Shown here: one piece after another, positions 62,511-64,000 of the stretch | Numbering within the stretch: position 1 is the first letter of the stretch | Layout of the letters: every line of letters begins with the position of its first letter | Source of the DNA: Auanema rhodensis | Lineage: Eukaryota > Nematoda > Chromadorea > Rhabditida > Rhabditidae | DNA: 64,000 bases | Direction of reading: 5' to 3' | Assembly: GCA_964057225.1 (NCBI GenBank) | Contig: OZ059896.1 | Coordinates: forward strand, 2,294,001-2,358,000 | The notes under the pieces: model-generated | What the model was told of the DNA's origin: nothing | The model's database searches: none | The model's input: only the letters and a program-made list of their open reading frames with translations | Made by a program: the position numbers and the translations under genes

Positions 62511-64000
62511 TTGAAAAATGATGCATTAGTGTATGTTGAGTTTCCATGTACACTCAACATTGCTTCCAAAAACATTTTGACAAAAATTTTTTCGAAAAAT
62601 TTCAAAATAATTTAGCAAAAAGTAGATGTTTTTAGATTCCTTCTTCCAAGGCAAAAACGATGGACAATGTTATTCAACGAAAAAATTAATTCTTCAGGGT
62701 GAAAATCGAGGATATAAGTGTGAACTTATATCAGTTGATATCTCGGTGCATTTTTAAGCTAGCGCAAATCTGATAACATAGATCGACGCAGCTTAAAAGT
62801 CCGCATCGAACGCACTATACTACATTAAGAAAAGCCTAATACAAAAATTAGTTATGATCGTTTGAAAAATGATGCATTAGTGTATGTTGAGTTTCCATGT
62901 ACACTCAAAATTGCTTCCAGAAACATTTTGACAAAAATTTTCCCGAAAAATTTCAAGATAATTTAGCAAAAAGTAGATGTTTTTAGATTCCTTCTTTCAA
63001 GGCAAAAACGATGGACAATGTTATTCAACGAAAAAATTAATTCTTCAGGGTGAAAATCGAGGATATAAGTGTGAACTTATATCAGTTGATATCTCGGTGC
63101 ATTTTTAAGCTAGCGCAAATCTGATAACACAGATCGACGCAGCTTAAAAATCCGCATCGAATGCATTATACTACATAGAGAAACGCTCATCACAAAAATT
63201 AGTTATGATCGTTTGAAAAATGATGCATTAGTGTATGTTGAGTTTCCATGTACACTCAACATTGCTTCCAAAGACATTTTGACAAAATTTTTTCGAAAAA
63301 TTTCAAAATAATTTCGCAAAAAGTAGATGTTTTTAGATTCCTTTTTTTGAGGCAAAAACGATGGACAATGTTATTCAACGAAAAAATTAATTCTTCAGGG
63401 TGAAAATCGAGGATATAAGTGTGAACTTATATCAGTTAATATCTCGGTGCATTTTTAAGCTAGCGCAAATCTGATAACACAGATCGACGCAGCTTAAAAG
63501 TCCGCATCGAATGCACTATACTACATTAAGAAAAGCTTAATACAAAAATTAGTTATGATCGTTTGAAAAATGATGCATTAGTGTATGTTGAGTTTCCATG
63601 TACACTCAAAATTGCTTCCAAAAACATTTTGACAAAAATTTTTTCGAAAAATTTCAAAATAATTTAGCAAAAAGTAGATGTTTTTAGATTCCTTCTTTCA
63701 AGGCAAAAACGATGGACAATGTTATTCAACGAAAAAATTAATTCTTCAGGGTGAAAATCGAGGATATAAGTGTGAACTTATATCAGTTGATATCTCGGTG
63801 CATTTTTAAGCTGGCGCAAATCTGATAACACAGATCGACGCAGCTTAAAAATCCGCATCGAATGCATTATACTACATGGAGAAACGCTCATCACAAAAAT
63901 TAGTTATGATCGTTTGAAAAATGATGCATTAGTGTATGTTGAGTTTCCATGTACACTCAACATTGCTTCCAAAAACATTTTGACAAAATTTTTTCGAAAA
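62511..64000 (+). repeat. Irregular end of block B, cut by the window edge
   Basis: This region contains the A/B hybrid monomer at 62862 (CCCG with TTTAGC), a 350-bp monomer at 63213 with a CATAGAGAAACGCTCATCAC mixed head and CCAAAGAC, a normal B monomer at 63563 whose tail has GCTGGC in place of GCTAGC near 63811, and the first 87 bases of a CTCATCAC-headed monomer at 63914. That last one also has the ACAAAATTTTTTCG form, so it is probably another 350-bp type. Confidence 0.8.
63213..63562 (+). repeat. 350-bp monomer subtype, copy 5 (diverged)
   Basis: It has the deletion and TTTCGC, but ordinary CGACGCAGC, a private CCAAAGAC and a CATAGAGAAACGCTCATCAC head. It lies 14 monomers beyond the end of copy 4. 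Confidence 0.85.

Larger units (their letters stand above)
1..64000 (+). repeat. 351-bp satellite DNA array filling the whole window
   Basis: The same 351-base unit recurs from the first to the last base, always head-to-tail and on one strand. Anchors at 49, 400, 751 and onward stay in a strict 351-base register to 63914, apart from seven complete monomers of 350 or 340 bases. Copies differ by scattered point substitutions, many of them shared between groups of monomers, which is the mark of unequal exchange and gene conversion. No unique sequence, transposon, gene or inverted segment interrupts it, so there is no gene-bearing stretch to describe. Long homogeneous arrays like this are known from eukaryotic centromeric and pericentromeric chromatin. 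That location is inferred, and the family and species are not recognised. Confidence 0.98.
36151..64000 (+). repeat. Block B: TTCG/TTTAGC subfamily of the satellite
   Basis: This block holds 80 anchors, 36190 to 63914, the last cut by the window edge. Diagnostic states are TTTTTTCGAAAA, TTTAGCAAAAAG (TTTCGC in one subtype), CAAGGCAAAAACG or TTGAGGCAAAAACG, and GAACTTATATC in every copy read. Heads fall into about eight types, including CATTAAGAAAAGCTTAAT, CATTGAGGAAAGCTTAAT, CATGGAGAAACGCTCATCAC and CATAGAGAAACGCTCAAT. The shared TAG makes the open frame of block A unusable here. Monomers remain in register with block A, so the two blocks form one continuous array. Confidence 0.93.

Noticed and set aside
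1-64000. CRISPR array
   Set aside because: Repeats are directly adjacent 351-base units without short conserved repeats separated by unique spacers, and no cas genes are present.
1-64000. Bacterial or phage origin with tandem genes
   Set aside because: There is no coding capacity beyond the chance frame. A 64-kb homogeneous noncoding array with HORs is a eukaryotic satellite pattern.

Overview
The window is one uninterrupted tandem array of a single satellite DNA. The monomer is 351 bp, AT-rich (a hand count of the first 351 bases gives 113 G+C, about 32%), and every copy is head-to-tail in the same orientation. I count 183 repeat anchors, using the TTG of TTTGAAAAATGATGCATT at positions 49, 400, 751 and so on to 63914. 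That is about 182.3 monomers, and both window edges cut through the array. I see no protein-coding gene, RNA gene, transposon, CRISPR array, inversion or unique sequence. A 64-kb array with layered higher-order periodicity points to eukaryotic centromeric or pericentromeric heterochromatin. The monomer is close to a dinucleosome in length. An invertebrate, perhaps an insect, is plausible, but I do not recognise the family and cannot name the species.

Layout. Block A (1 to about 36150, 103 anchors) carries TTTTCCCGAAAA, TTTCACAAAAAG and CAAGACAAAGACG. Block B (about 36150 to 64000, 80 anchors) carries TTTTTTCGAAAA, TTTAGCAAAAAG and CAAGGCAAAAACG. Each block is a patchwork of higher-order repeats (HORs). 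Block A has a tetramer (1404 bp, 5313-10577), a hexamer seen twice (2106 bp, 10578-14087 and 17949-22511) and a second, different hexamer (26713-32679). Block B has a 3/4-mer (37243-41805), an octamer (2808 bp, 41806 to about 49.5 kb), a cassette repeated at 5-7 monomer spacing (51283-58649), a trimer (1053 bp, 56545-61106) and a short run without HOR structure (61107-62510).

Length is held very tightly. The only exceptions I found by tracking anchors are a 340-bp monomer at 23916, a 350-bp monomer at 4612, and a 350-bp type shared by five block-B monomers, apparently begun by a sixth at the right edge.

Each monomer has an A/T-tract-rich left part and a dyad-rich right part. The right part contains a long imperfect hairpin built on ATTTTTAAGCT / AGCTTAAAAAT, a GATATAAG / CTTATATC hairpin that is perfect throughout the block-B monomers I read but only in some A copies, and an ATATCA-GT-TGATAT dyad. 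These are the best candidates for function as protein-binding or structural sites. The 63-codon open frame repeated in block A looks like a by-product: it has no ATG start, its variants nearly all change amino acids, and block B shares a stop codon in it.
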